This document shows positions 1-8,390 of a stretch of 42,158 nt of DNA, piece by piece. The DNA is taken from positions 1-42,158 of the forward strand of contig JAVERC010000030.1 of NCBI GenBank assembly GCA_034007295.1, in the 5' to 3' direction. This DNA comes from JACKCP01 sp034007295. Lineage in GTDB: Bacteria; Desulfobacterota; Desulfobacteria; Desulfobacterales; JACKCP01. The stretch's first letter is position 1, and each line of letters begins with the position of its first letter. The notes under the pieces are model-generated. The model was not told the DNA's origin, searched no databases, and saw only the letters and a list, made by a program, of their open reading frames with translations. Position numbers and translations under genes: made by a program.

Positions 1-1
1 T

Positions 2-373
2 GACAGCCCTGCTGGTGAAGGTCTTCTTGAAGCCTATGAAGAAACCAGCCGTACCTATCTGATGGAGAAAACCGGCAGTTTTCTTAATGCTTTGGTTGAT
101 GGAAAAAACCTTTTTCTCCCTGTTTTTCGATATGACTGGTCGCTTCGGGGTGATGCCATGAATCTTTTAAATGACAGAGCTGTATCTTCGGCATTGTGGT
201 GGGGCAGGCAGGAATCAGGCAATATTTCTCTTGAGCTGATGACTGTCCTTGATGATGCGGTTGAACCAACAGGTCTGGAGTTTAAGGATTCTGTGCTTTA
301 TGACAGTTTTCTTTATTCTACAAAACCGGCATTTCAATGGTATCTGGAAAACTCTGATCTGGCAGGGTACTGA
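2..373 (+). CDS. Secreted zinc metalloprotease, C-terminal part only (cut by window edge)
   Basis: The open frame runs in from the window edge and ends with TGA at 371-373, so only about 123 C-terminal residues are visible. They match the C-terminus of the complete gene at 474-3056 almost residue for residue; for example SRTYLMEKTGSFLNALVDGK is identical. The window therefore starts inside the first of two tandem paralogues. The catalytic HExxH region lies upstream and cannot be seen. It probably has the same role as the next gene, an exported metallopeptidase. Only 100 bases separate the two genes, so they may be co-transcribed. This is not a pseudogene on the evidence here: the frame is open and the end matches the paralogue. 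Confidence 0.8.
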   Translation, partial: DSPAGEGLLEAYEETSRTYLMEKTGSFLNALVDGKNLFLPVFRYDWSLRGDAMNLLNDRAVSSALWWGRQESGNISLELMTVLDDAVEPTGLEFKDSVLYDSFLYSTKPAFQWYLENSDLAGY

Positions 374-473
374 TATCCTGACAGCCGGGTTATTGTTTTT
401 TTAGATCCTGAGCTGTCTCGATCATCTTTAATCACAGACAGTAAATTCGTTAGAAAAAACAGAGGACTAAAAA

Positions 474-3056
474 ATGAAAAAGAAAACAGAGGCTATTTCC
501 TGTAATTTCAAAACATCTGGCACCCGGCATAATAAAAATGCAAATAAACTGCTGCTTTTCATCATGCTGTCTTTCCTGGTTCTCTTTACTTCCTGCAGCA
601 GCGGGTCAAAATTTGCTGATCCTGATGTAAAGGTATCTCTTCGTACCATTGAAAATGACGGCGAAGCAGGCATTGCCATTTCAGAGGATGCTCTGAACAG
701 GGAGTTTCTCTTTCAGGGTAACATGGTGATTCTGGATAAGGCAGATTTATTCAATGGACTTAAAAGCCGTGTCGTGACCTTTCAGCGTAAAGGAAGAAGT
801 CTTTTTATGCTGGAATCGCCCAAGGGACATACGGTAACACCCGATAGTTCCTTTGCACTGATTCTTGCTGAATTTCCAATTCTCAAAGATGAAGGGGGAT
901 GGATCAGTTTTGATTTCAATGCGGGAATGTCAAGGATTTTCATGACTGAAGATATGTATGGTTCGGATTCTCAAGGTGAAGACTATCAGCCTTCTTTTAA
1001 GACTGCTCAGGTTCGACACAGTTTTATAAAGCGTGCTGATGTAAAACACCTCAATCGTCTTACCATTCAACAGGCAGCTCAGGTGGAGGAAAAAGAGGGT
1101 AGTATTCTTAATGCCGAGATGCATTATTATATTTCTCCCTACCAGCCTGACCCGGATTTTGAACCTACACTTTCACCTGGTTTTTCCCATGCAGGTTATT
1201 TTGAAGTGATGCCCCAGCTTAAGACAGGCGGTGAAACAGAAACCTTTGCCATGAAGTGGAATATCAACAAAGGCCCCATTACATATTATATGTCAGCCAA
1301 TACACCTGAAGAGTTACGTGATTCTGTCCGAAAAGGGGTACTTTACTGGAATACTGCAATTGGAAAGGATGTTTTTGTAGTGGACGTGGCACCTGAAGGT
1401 GTCAGTGCTCCTGATATGGACCGAAATATTATCCAGTGGCTGGACTTTGATACGGCATCATATGCTTATGCAGATATTCAGGCAGATCCGAGAACAGGCG
1501 AGATTCTCCACACTCAGGTTTTTATGCCCAGTCTATGGAATATAGTCAGCCGAAAACAGGCCTTGCAGTTTGTTTATCAGAATAAAAAGATGGATTACAA
1601 GAACAACAGCCCGGATATCCATCTTGCAAATTTTTATAAGCCCCTTACCTGTTCTATCAATTCAGAAGATGTAATGGTAAAAGGTATGAGCCGGCTTCTG
1701 ATGTCTGATGCCAAAGATGATGTTTTTTTACGGGCGGCTCAGGCCTATGTTCAGGCTGTAGTTACCCATGAGGTAGGTCACACCATGGGACTTCGTCACA
1801 ATTTTGCGGGAAATCTTCAGGCTGATTGGAAAGGGCACACTCGTGATGAGCTTTATCAGACTTTCCTTGAAAACGGTGCTTATATTTCCAGTATTCCAAC
1901 CACAAGTATCATGGATTACAGTGAACCTCACGAATTTACCATGACCGCCTGGCGTTTTAATGTGGAAAATCTTGCTCTTCCCCATGACATCAGTGCAATG
2001 CACTATCTTTATCTAAATGAGCCCCTGGATAAAAGTCTGTATTTTTGCACAGATTCAGATACAAATTCCATGGGTGACTGTATTCCTTTTGCACATGGAA
2101 ACTCTCCCATTGCCTACGGATCTTCTGAGCTTTTTGAGAGGCTGCAGCCCAAAACTATTGCAAGAGAACTTTATCTCCAGATGGTGCTGGAGATCCTAGA
2201 CGGAACACCGGTTGATGAACTTTATTTTAACCCTCAAAACCTTGCATATCCCATCCTTTATTATAAAAACAGATTTCTTTCCCCCTTCACAGAAAATACT
2301 TTCTATGCACGAGCACTGAAAGGCCGTTATTCTGATCCCCGCAGTGTAAATCCTGTTCAGAAACGAAAGGACACACGCCCCATTGTGGAAAATGATCTGC
2401 AGGATTGGCTGACTCAAAATCCTTATGGTCTTGGGTCTTTTAAAGATATGTTCATGATTGTTAATCCTGACTGGGAAGCAGACTGGAAAAAAGAATTTGG
2501 CAAACTTCTTGATAATCCTGTTTTTTATAATATTGAAATTCCTGAAGTCGGCACCCTGCAGCTTTCTGAGCAGGAGAGACAGAAGCTTCTGGAAATGGGA
2601 AATAAGTTTTTTTCAGAACTTGTTTCAGAGCTTGTTTCTGCTGATTTGGACATACTTTCGGGGATAACAGCAATAGATATTGTTGACAGCCCTGCTGGTG
2701 AAGGTCTTCTTGAAGCCTATGAAGAAACCAGCCGTACCTATCTGATGGAGAAAACCGGCAGTTTTCTTAATGCTTTGGTTGATGGAAAAAATCTTTTGCT
2801 GCCTGTTTTTCGATATGACTGGTCGCTTCGGGGTGATGCCATAAATCTTTTAAATGGCAGAGCTGTATCTTCTGCACTGTGGTGGGGCAGGCAGGAATCA
2901 GACAAGATTTCTCTTGAGCTGACCAGTGCCCTTGATGATGCTGTTAAGGAAACAGGGTTAAAGTTTGACGATTCTGTGCTTTATGACCGTTTTCTTGAGT
3001 CCACAAAACCGGCATTCCAGTGGTATCTGGAAAACTGTGAGCTGAGCAGATACTGA
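474..3056 (+). CDS. Zinc-dependent metalloprotease, probable lipoprotein (HExxH, DUF5117/DUF4953-like)
   Basis: An 860-residue exported metallopeptidase. A hydrophobic stretch at about residues 24-40 ends in LFTSC, a plausible but imperfect lipobox, suggesting an acylated envelope protein. The zinc site is HEVGHTMGLRHNF, beginning at residue 432 (HExxH followed by a downstream His), and SIMDYS near residue 480 looks like a Met-turn. This arrangement, including the LRHNF tail, is typical of the large bacterial zinc-dependent metalloproteases annotated with DUF5117 and DUF4953. The substrate is unknown. The ATG at 474 is preceded by AGAGGA at a good distance. The gene is a tandem paralogue of the truncated one upstream and is closed by the terminator at 3121-3160. 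Codon use is more GC-rich than in most later genes, which may indicate different ancestry. Confidence 0.85.
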   Translation: MKKKTEAISCNFKTSGTRHNKNANKLLLFIMLSFLVLFTSCSSGSKFADPDVKVSLRTIENDGEAGIAISEDALNREFLFQGNMVILDKADLFNGLKSRVVTFQRKGRSLFMLESPKGHTVTPDSSFALILAEFPILKDEGGWISFDFNAGMSRIFMTEDMYGSDSQGEDYQPSFKTAQVRHSFIKRADVKHLNRLTIQQAAQVEEKEGSILNAEMHYYISPYQPDPDFEPTLSPGFSHAGYFEVMPQLKTGGETETFAMKWNINKGPITYYMSANTPEELRDSVRKGVLYWNTAIGKDVFVVDVAPEGVSAPDMDRNIIQWLDFDTASYAYADIQADPRTGEILHTQVFMPSLWNIVSRKQALQFVYQNKKMDYKNNSPDIHLANFYKPLTCSINSEDVMVKGMSRLLMSDAKDDVFLRAAQAYVQAVVTHEVGHTMGLRHNFAGNLQADWKGHTRDELYQTFLENGAYISSIPTTSIMDYSEPHEFTMTAWRFNVENLALPHDISAMHYLYLNEPLDKSLYFCTDSDTNSMGDCIPFAHGNSPIAYGSSELFERLQPKTIARELYLQMVLEILDGTPVDELYFNPQNLAYPILYYKNRFLSPFTENTFYARALKGRYSDPRSVNPVQKRKDTRPIVENDLQDWLTQNPYGLGSFKDMFMIVNPDWEADWKKEFGKLLDNPVFYNIEIPEVGTLQLSEQERQKLLEMGNKFFSELVSELVSADLDILSGITAIDIVDSPAGEGLLEAYEETSRTYLMEKTGSFLNALVDGKNLLLPVFRYDWSLRGDAINLLNGRAVSSALWWGRQESDKISLELTSALDDAVKETGLKFDDSVLYDRFLESTKPAFQWYLENCELSRY

Positions 3057-3120
3057 CATTGATATCATGACAGCGGCGGATTCTAACTGAAACTAAAAAT
3101 GTCATAAACAAATACATTTA

Positions 3121-3160
3121 AAAATCCCGGACTACCTTTGCTGCTGGTCCGGGATTTTTT
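3121..3160. terminator. Bidirectional intrinsic terminator between convergent genes
   Basis: The arms AAAATCCCGGAC (3121-3132) and GTCCGGGATTTT (from 3147) form a 12-bp stem with a 14-base loop. A T-run follows on the plus strand and an A-run precedes the left arm, so it can stop transcription from both sides. It lies between the metalloprotease gene (ends 3056) and the convergent response regulator (ends 3271). Confidence 0.85.
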
Positions 3161-3270
3161 TATTTATGATTATTAGGCTTTTGATAGATTAAAATTAACA
3201 TTGTTTATAAGAATGTTGAAAAATATTCTTATATTTTCGGTATATTATAATTGTTGTTAACATTGTGTGG

Positions 3271-4602
3271 CTAGTTTCTGGAAATAGAATAACCCTGCAT
3301 TTTATAACGCAAAACCCTTTCACTTATTCCAAGGCTTTTTGCAGCCTTTGTCTGGTTACCCTCGTTTTTTTCAAGGGCTGTTATTATCATTTCCTTTTCA
3401 AGTACAGACACCTTTTCCTTGAGTATTGAAGAATCATCTTCCCTAAAAAATCTTACTTCAGGAGGAAGGTCCTGTTTTGAAATTATGTTTGTTCTTGAAA
3501 ATGCTATTGCTTTTTGAACAATGTGCTCAAGTTCTCTTACATTGCCTTTGAAATTGTATTTTACAAGAGAGTCGAGTGCTTCATCGTCAAAGGAAAAGCT
3601 GTTTTGTCCGTATTTTTTCAGAAAAAAATCAGTCAGAAGATAAATATCTTCTTTTCTTTGTCTTAAAGGAGGAATTTCAATGTCAAGTACGCTAAGTCTG
3701 TAAAAAAGGTCTTCCCTGAAAAGGTTTTCCTTTATCATGGCGGTTAAATCCCTGTTTGTGGCTGCAATAATTCTTACATCACTGTATCTGGTTTCTGTAT
3801 CACCGACTTTCTGGAATCTTCCTTCCTGGAGAAATCTTAAAAGTTTTGCCTGCATTAAAAGGGGCATTTCTCCTATTTCATCGAGAAATAAAGTTCCTTT
3901 GTCAGCAATTTCAACCAGTCCTTTTTTGTCTTTGTCAGCACCTGTAAAAGCTCCTTTTACATGTCCGAAAAGCTCTGATTCAAAAAGATTTTCAGGAATT
4001 GCACCGCAGTTTATTTCAACAAAGGAAAAATTTTTTCTGTCACTTAAAAGATGAATAAGCTTTGCAAAAAGTTCCTTTCCTGTTCCGGTTTCTCCACTTA
4101 AAAGAACAGTCCAGTTTTTTGAAGCAACCCTTCCGGCTCTAAGTATTGCTTCCTTTATTTCAGTGCTTTTTCCAATTATTTTTACAGGAAGGTTTTGTAT
4201 TTCAATTTCAGACATTATTGCTTCAGATTCTTCGTCCATAAAATATTCAGATTCAAGCTTTTTTAGTTTTTCCAGAAGTTTTTCAAGATTTACAGGTTTT
4301 TCAATTAAATCATCAGCACCTGCCTTCATGACATTTACTGTTGTTTCAACATCTGCATAGGCTGTTATCATTATTTTTTTTACAATGGGATTTATACGGT
4401 TTATTTCAGAGATAAGTTTTTCGCCGTCCATTTCAGGCATTTTAAGGTCTGTCAAAAGAATTGAAAAACTGTTCTTTTTAAATTCTTCAAGGGCTTTTAC
4501 TCCGTTTTGTGCAGTAACAGGGTCAAATCCGTTTTTTTTAAGGAATCCGGACAATATTTTAAGCTGGTCTTTGTCATCATCAACAAGAAGAATTTTAGTC
4601 AT
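3271..4602 (-). CDS. NtrC-family sigma-54-dependent response regulator
   Basis: A 443-residue response regulator with the full NtrC architecture. The receiver domain (about 1-120) has an acidic pocket and phospho-acceptor Asp52 in LLTDLKMPEMDG. The sigma-54 AAA+ domain (about 140-375) has Walker A GETGTGKE, the sigma-54 contact loop GAFTGA and Walker B FLDEIGEM. The C-terminal Fis-type HTH contains NQTKAAKSLGISERVLRYKM. The ATG at 4602 has AAGGAA upstream. It should be phosphorylated by the kinase encoded at 4956-6476, although 353 bases of repeat-filled DNA separate the two genes. The likely target is the sigma-54-like promoter at 8195-8210, in front of the operon that encodes its kinase. 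The target promoter and the signal are inferred. Confidence 0.9.
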   Translation of the reverse strand: MTKILLVDDDKDQLKILSGFLKKNGFDPVTAQNGVKALEEFKKNSFSILLTDLKMPEMDGEKLISEINRINPIVKKIMITAYADVETTVNVMKAGADDLIEKPVNLEKLLEKLKKLESEYFMDEESEAIMSEIEIQNLPVKIIGKSTEIKEAILRAGRVASKNWTVLLSGETGTGKELFAKLIHLLSDRKNFSFVEINCGAIPENLFESELFGHVKGAFTGADKDKKGLVEIADKGTLFLDEIGEMPLLMQAKLLRFLQEGRFQKVGDTETRYSDVRIIAATNRDLTAMIKENLFREDLFYRLSVLDIEIPPLRQRKEDIYLLTDFFLKKYGQNSFSFDDEALDSLVKYNFKGNVRELEHIVQKAIAFSRTNIISKQDLPPEVRFFREDDSSILKEKVSVLEKEMIITALEKNEGNQTKAAKSLGISERVLRYKMQGYSISRN

Positions 4603-4627
4603 GAATATAGTTCCTTTTCTATTTTAA

Positions 4628-4824
4628 CCTAAGTTGAGCGTTTCATATTTTTAAATTAAGAAAATTTCAATGAATTAAGCTTATTATATTTAAAAATATG
4701 AAACCCAGCGGGCTTTTCAATTTTACTGCATCTACGGCGTTAAATTGTATCACGCATAGCAAAAGTATAGCCTGATACAATTTGCCTTGTATATGCAGCA
4801 AACTTGAAAATCGCTCAATTTAGG
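4628..4824 (-). mobile_element. MITE-like element, copy A
   Basis: A 197-bp non-coding element. Its ends are CCTAAGTTGAGCG (4628-4640) and CGCTCAATTTAGG (4812-4824), a 13-bp terminal inverted repeat with one mismatch. It is flanked by the 5-bp direct repeat TTTAA (4623-4627 and 4825-4829). Inside are further inverted repeats, including AAATTGTATCA paired with TGATACAATTT. The reverse complement closely matches copy B at 40319-40542. It has no coding capacity, so it is a non-autonomous element that would need a transposase from elsewhere. It lies between the regulator and kinase genes. Confidence 0.8.
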
Positions 4825-4832
4825 TTTAACAT

Positions 4833-4940
4833 GAACGGCTGCTGCATTATTTCTGAGCCTCATTCTCGCTTTGCTCCGAGGCAAGAGATAAAAAAACTTT
4901 ATCTCTTAAATCCGGCTCATAAAAAATACAGCATCCGTTC
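4833..4940. repeat. Large imperfect palindrome between kinase and regulator genes
   Basis: The left arm at 4833-4859 begins GAACGGCTGCTGCATT. It pairs with the right arm at 4914-4940, which ends ATACAGCATCCGTTC; 23 of 27 positions match. Two smaller hairpins lie in the interior, one being a perfect 10-bp stem AAGAGATAAA / TTTATCTCTT (4883-4907). No clear target duplication is seen. The core GAACGGCTGCTGCATT recurs in reverse orientation in the leader of the megasynthase (about 17622-17639), so this belongs to a dispersed family. In mRNA it could form a cruciform-like fold that separates kinase from regulator expression. Confidence 0.7.
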
Positions 4941-4955
4941 TTAAAGGCAATCCGG

Positions 4956-6476
4956 CTAATTTTCAAGTTGCACCAGAACTTCAACTGTATTTTCAAAAAT
5001 TTTAACTTCAAGGCTGCCATTATGAGCTGCTGCAATTTTTTGGCAAATAGGAAGGCCAAGGCCTGTTCCTATTGTTTTTGAAGTATAATATGGCTCCATG
5101 AATTTTTCTGCTTCATTTTCAGATATTTGGGAAACTGCATTGTTTTTGATTTTAAGAATTGTTTTTTTGTCTGATTTTTTAATTTTTATTTCAATAAAAC
5201 CTTTTACAGGGCATGCTTCAATACTGTTTTTTATGAGATTGTCGAAAAGTGTAAAAAAAAGATTTTTGTCTGCATTTATATTATTTTCAGAGCAATTGAT
5301 ACTGACTTTTATTTGTTTTTCCTTTATTTCCATTTCATAGATTTTTAAAATTTCGTTTATTGAATCTGCTGGATTGAACTCAGATTTTTTTGGAGAAAAA
5401 GGCCTGGTGTAGTTTTTAAGATTGTCCGTGATAAGAGAAATTCGTGATGCAGATTTTAAAAGAATGGATAAAAGCTCTTTTTGTTCGCTGTCTAAGTTCT
5501 CGGATTCGCAGGAAATTCTTTGAAGTCCCATATAAATTGTATTTACAGGATTTTTTATTTCATGGGCAATTGTTCCTGCCGCACGGCCCATAAGTGCATC
5601 TTCTTTTTCCTTTGCAAGGTTTCTTTCAAATTCAGTTATTTTTTGTATATGAAAGTTCTGGATTCTTATTAAAAGCCATGAAAAAAAAGCTCCGGAAAAA
5701 AGAATTGTAAGAATAAATATTAAAAATTCCCTCTGGATTGCGGTTTTTCGCTGAAAATATGCACTTGAATCAAAATCAATTTCAAGAAGTGATGATTCAA
5801 CTGCAATCTTTGCTTTTGCGGTTTTTTCATTTTTGCTGATATTTACTTTTATTCCGGAATTTTCTTTAATGCTTTGATTTTTTTGAATAACAACATTTTT
5901 TATTCCAGGCAGATTTTTTATTTTTTCTATTAAGTATTCAATGCTTACACGCTGTTTTACCTGCTTGATTTTTTCAGATTTAAGGCCTATTGCAACAAAA
6001 GAATTTGGAGTATTCAAAGAAAAAATATAAAGATTGAGTTCCGGGATATAAGAAAAATTTTCTTTTTTGCTTAAAAGAAAATCCAGATCTGTATTTTCGT
6101 TCCAGTTATCAGGACCTTTTGAATAAGAATCACCTCTTTTAATATAAATTCCTTCAAGGCCGGCCCGCTTTGAATATGAGGCAAGTTCTTCATTTGTAAA
6201 AGGTGCTATTTCATCAAGGTAAGAGGTAAACTGGGCAGAATTTTCAAGCATGGCTTTAATTGTTTCTTCAATTGCAGATTCGGAAAGAATTGCTGTGCTT
6301 ATGTTTTCTTCAACAAGCCTTCCCATTATTTCTGCATCTTTTAAAACATGGTCAAGAAATGTTTTTTGTGCATTTTTTATCTGCCACAGAAAAAAAACAG
6401 AAAAAATGACAATTATAATACAGATTACAAAAATATTAATTTTCCAGATTCCTGAAAATGTTTTTTTATCAGTCAT
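4956..6476 (-). CDS. Membrane sensor histidine kinase
   Basis: A 506-residue two-component kinase. A transmembrane segment at about 12-30, an extracytoplasmic sensor region of roughly 215 residues and a second membrane segment at about 248-270 precede the catalytic core. The H-box is TIAHEIKNPVNT with phospho-acceptor His305. The N-box is LFDNLIKNSIEAC and the G-box is GTGLGLPICQKI. The sensor region has no motif I recognise. Its ATG (6476) overlaps the stop of the preceding periplasmic-protein gene by 8 bases, implying translational coupling and a shared function. The overall set (NtrC-type regulator, membrane kinase, small periplasmic proteins) resembles the ZraPSR arrangement for envelope metal or stress sensing. 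This is an analogy, not an orthology claim. Confidence 0.88.
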   Translation of the reverse strand: MTDKKTFSGIWKINIFVICIIIVIFSVFFLWQIKNAQKTFLDHVLKDAEIMGRLVEENISTAILSESAIEETIKAMLENSAQFTSYLDEIAPFTNEELASYSKRAGLEGIYIKRGDSYSKGPDNWNENTDLDFLLSKKENFSYIPELNLYIFSLNTPNSFVAIGLKSEKIKQVKQRVSIEYLIEKIKNLPGIKNVVIQKNQSIKENSGIKVNISKNEKTAKAKIAVESSLLEIDFDSSAYFQRKTAIQREFLIFILTILFSGAFFSWLLIRIQNFHIQKITEFERNLAKEKEDALMGRAAGTIAHEIKNPVNTIYMGLQRISCESENLDSEQKELLSILLKSASRISLITDNLKNYTRPFSPKKSEFNPADSINEILKIYEMEIKEKQIKVSINCSENNINADKNLFFTLFDNLIKNSIEACPVKGFIEIKIKKSDKKTILKIKNNAVSQISENEAEKFMEPYYTSKTIGTGLGLPICQKIAAAHNGSLEVKIFENTVEVLVQLEN

Positions 6477-6819
6477 GGTTCATTCTGTGATTATGGTGTC
6501 TGCCGCCTCTGTGCATTTTAAGTCTTGATCTTACTCCGGTTGGATCACTGGAATTGTATTCTATTATAGAATCTGCATCAAAAATGTCTTTTCCGGAATA
6601 GGTTCCTGAAATTCTAACGGTCTGATCTTTTAAAAACCCCTTTTCCCTTGTTTTTACAATAATTACTTCCATGCAGTTTTTGCGGCAGTTATAGGGTTCA
6701 AGATAAATAAGATTTTCATGGTCATCAAATTTTATTATCCTGCCTGTTATTACTTCCTGTGAAATTCCATGAACAGGAAGTAAAAGAATAAATATTAAAT
6801 AAAAAATGAAATTCCGCAT
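6469..6819 (-). CDS. Small secreted protein with His-rich tail, coupled to sensor kinase
   Basis: A 116-residue protein not assigned to a family. A signal peptide is clear (hydrophobic residues 4-18, cleavage near GIS-QE). The mature part looks like a small beta-rich domain with a CxxxC-like pair (NCRKNC, about 45-50). It ends in a basic, histidine-rich tail, HRGGRHHNHRMNHD. The Cys pair and His tail are compatible with metal binding, but this is inference. It starts within the last 25 bases of the upstream barrel gene and overlaps the kinase start by 8 bases, so it belongs to the same transcript. It may act as an accessory ligand-binding protein for the kinase sensor domain. Confidence 0.7.
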   Translation of the reverse strand: MRNFIFYLIFILLLPVHGISQEVITGRIIKFDDHENLIYLEPYNCRKNCMEVIIVKTREKGFLKDQTVRISGTYSGKDIFDADSIIEYNSSDPTGVRSRLKMHRGGRHHNHRMNHD

Positions 6820-7769
6820 TTTATTTCCATTGACTCATAATTATTGTAATCATTTTCAGACTTAAGTTTATCATACAGCAAATTTATATATACAATAGTA
6901 TTGTTTGTTAAAAAAAATCCTGTCTTAAGTCCTGATGAAAAAAGCTTTTCCAGAAGTGTTGAATTTTTGTAATCATAAAATGAAAAAGAAGTTTCTGGAG
7001 TAATAAAAAAAGAATTATTTATAGATAAATCAATGTAAAAGCCTGCTTTAAAGCCTGAATATGAATTTATGGAAAAATTTGAATGATTTTCAAAATATCC
7101 CAGATTCTCTCCAATGGTGAGATTTTTGTTTATGTAATGGTCGGAATATAAATATATATTGAAAAAATCGGCGTTTTCTTTTCCATTATCACTGATAATT
7201 TCAGGAAAATCTGTGTTATTTTCCTGAGTTCCCCCGTGATATTGGGCCGCAATTGTTCTTCCTCCATGATAGCCGTAAGAGGTATTATAGTCTGCTGTTC
7301 CCTGGTACTGGGAATAAAAATATTTTGAATATAAAAATCCAAGTCCAATGTCGGTTTGCTCTGATATTATTTTTGTGAAAAAAAGATTGGCTGAAAATGA
7401 ATCAAATTCATTGGACTTGTCATTATTGTCTCTTGCAAACCCGGAATAGAGCTTTAGTCCTGAACTCATATCATTAAAATTTTTTTTGAACTCCAGTCCG
7501 GGTGAAATAAATAATTTGTTATTGTAGTTTTTATAGTCTGTAAATTCTGAAAATAAAAAGCCTGAAGTAATAATATGGTTTTTTGTTTCATTAAGGAAAA
7601 GGGAACCCTCTATTTTAGCTTCATAAAATAATGACCCTCTTTTATTGTCTTCATTGTTGTAGTTTGTGTCATAGCCCGATGCTATACCAAAAATAAGTGT
7701 GTTTTCAGCATAGGCCAAAAAAGGTATGATAAATAAAAATGCTGCACTTAAACATAAAATTTTTTTCAA
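6795..7769 (-). CDS. Probable outer-membrane beta-barrel protein
   Basis: A 324-residue protein with a standard signal peptide (cleavage near AYA-EN, residue 21). The mature chain consists of short alternating polar/aromatic strands separated by Asn/Asp-rich loops and ends in an aromatic/hydrophobic strand (CGISFFI). This fits a 12-16-strand outer-membrane barrel or a DUF-type porin-like protein; no specific family is recognised. The frame begins at a TTG (7769) with AAGGGA nine bases upstream; no ATG fits better. The 3' end overlaps the next gene by 25 bases, placing it in the kinase operon. It may be the surface component of whatever the kinase senses. Confidence 0.65.
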   Translation of the reverse strand: MKKILCLSAAFLFIIPFLAYAENTLIFGIASGYDTNYNNEDNKRGSLFYEAKIEGSLFLNETKNHIITSGFLFSEFTDYKNYNNKLFISPGLEFKKNFNDMSSGLKLYSGFARDNNDKSNEFDSFSANLFFTKIISEQTDIGLGFLYSKYFYSQYQGTADYNTSYGYHGGRTIAAQYHGGTQENNTDFPEIISDNGKENADFFNIYLYSDHYINKNLTIGENLGYFENHSNFSINSYSGFKAGFYIDLSINNSFFITPETSFSFYDYKNSTLLEKLFSSGLKTGFFLTNNTIVYINLLYDKLKSENDYNNYESMEIKCGISFFI

Positions 7770-7787
7770 GATTATTTATCCCTTTTC

Positions 7788-7811
7788 AAGCCGGATCAAA
7801 AGACCCGGCTT
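7788..7811. other. Intercistronic hairpin
   Basis: AAGCCGG (7788-7794) pairs with CCGGCTT (7805-7811). A T-run follows only on the plus strand, where there is no gene to terminate. On the minus strand, in the direction of the operon, no T-run follows. It is more likely an intercistronic stability or attenuation hairpin between the small secreted protein and the barrel gene, which would allow the first gene to be expressed more strongly. Confidence 0.5.
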
Positions 7812-7816
7812 ATTTT

Positions 7817-8146
7817 TTACTTCTGATTGATTTTCTGGCCGTATCCTGAGCCGTCAAGAGGTCTTTGTCCCTGGTTGCCTGTTCCGTCTTTAGGGCCGAA
7901 ACCTTTTCCTTTATTACCCTGAATTTGTGAACCATTTGGACAATTCATATAATTGTTTTTAAATCTCTGCTGATTCATGTTGTTATTCATTGTCTGGCTT
8001 CCCTGGCCTTGTGAAACATATGGACAGTTGTTTTTTGCAAACATCATTGAACCTGATCCTCTTGAATTATCAAAGGCATATGCTGTTGTAAGAACAAGGC
8101 CTGAAATTGCAGCTGCTGCTATTGATGTGATTATGAACTTTTTCAT
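7817..8146 (-). CDS. Small secreted Gly/Asn/Gln-rich protein
   Basis: A 109-residue protein, taking the ATG at 8146 as start because AAGGAGTG lies just upstream. A longer reading from 8179 has no such site. A signal peptide (KKFIITSIAAAAISGLVL) ends at AYA-FD. The mature protein is low-complexity, with two CP-containing segments (NNCPYVSQGQG, MNCPNGSQ) and a C-terminal region built on GPKDGTGN and PLDGSGYG. I have the impression that such DGTG repeats occur in small secreted proteins of sulfate reducers, but cannot verify it. It is the first gene after the sigma-54-like promoter and probably the most strongly expressed product of the two-component locus. Its function is unknown; a periplasmic sequestering or chaperone role like ZraP is speculation. 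Confidence 0.7.
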   Translation of the reverse strand: MKKFIITSIAAAAISGLVLTTAYAFDNSRGSGSMMFAKNNCPYVSQGQGSQTMNNNMNQQRFKNNYMNCPNGSQIQGNKGKGFGPKDGTGNQGQRPLDGSGYGQKINQK

Positions 8147-8188
8147 TTTAACACTCCTTTTTAATGAATTAAAAATCAAATTTGAAAT

Positions 8189-8308
8189 ATATAATTCAAA
8201 AGACGTGCCATGTTTTTATCCAGTAATTACAAGGTGTTTGAGAGGTAGTTTTCGACATTTTTTTCAAAGTCCGACAAAATTGTCGAAGGGAGATTAAAAT
8301 AATTATTT
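8189..8308. repeat. Promoter-containing repeat, copy 1, with CGACA dyad
   Basis: About 120 bases that recur at 8817-8942 in the same orientation with roughly 80-85 percent identity by eye. The unit contains the sigma-54-like box and, 50-75 bases upstream of it, a dyad CCGACAAAATTGTCGAA (8271-8287) plus an extra half site TTCGACA (8251-8257). These lie about 70-105 bases before the predicted transcript start, where an enhancer site for an NtrC-type activator is expected. Confidence 0.6.
8195..8210 (-). promoter_or_regulatory. Sigma-54-like promoter for the envelope-sensing operon
   Basis: Read on the minus strand, the sequence is TGGCACG-N4-TTGAA with the exact -24/-12 spacing. The -24 box is perfect; the -12 box has GA instead of GC. 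The predicted transcript start is near 8184, giving a leader of about 38 bases to the ATG at 8146. The same locus encodes a sigma-54 activator (3271-4602), which suggests autoregulation. Confidence 0.55.
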
Positions 8309-8390
8309 ACAAACCTGTTTAAGTCTTTTTATTTGTCCAAAGTGTTCCTGCATGATGATTTAAAAGAAATACGTTCAATTTTTTCATTTT

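Noticed and set aside
7788..7811. Terminator of the small secreted protein gene
   Set aside because: On the minus strand no T-run follows the hairpin; downstream genes overlap and appear to need read-through.
8147..8179. Start at 8179 for the small secreted protein
   Set aside because: The extra 11 residues spoil the signal peptide and would lie across the leader, whereas ATG 8146 follows AAGGAGTG directly.
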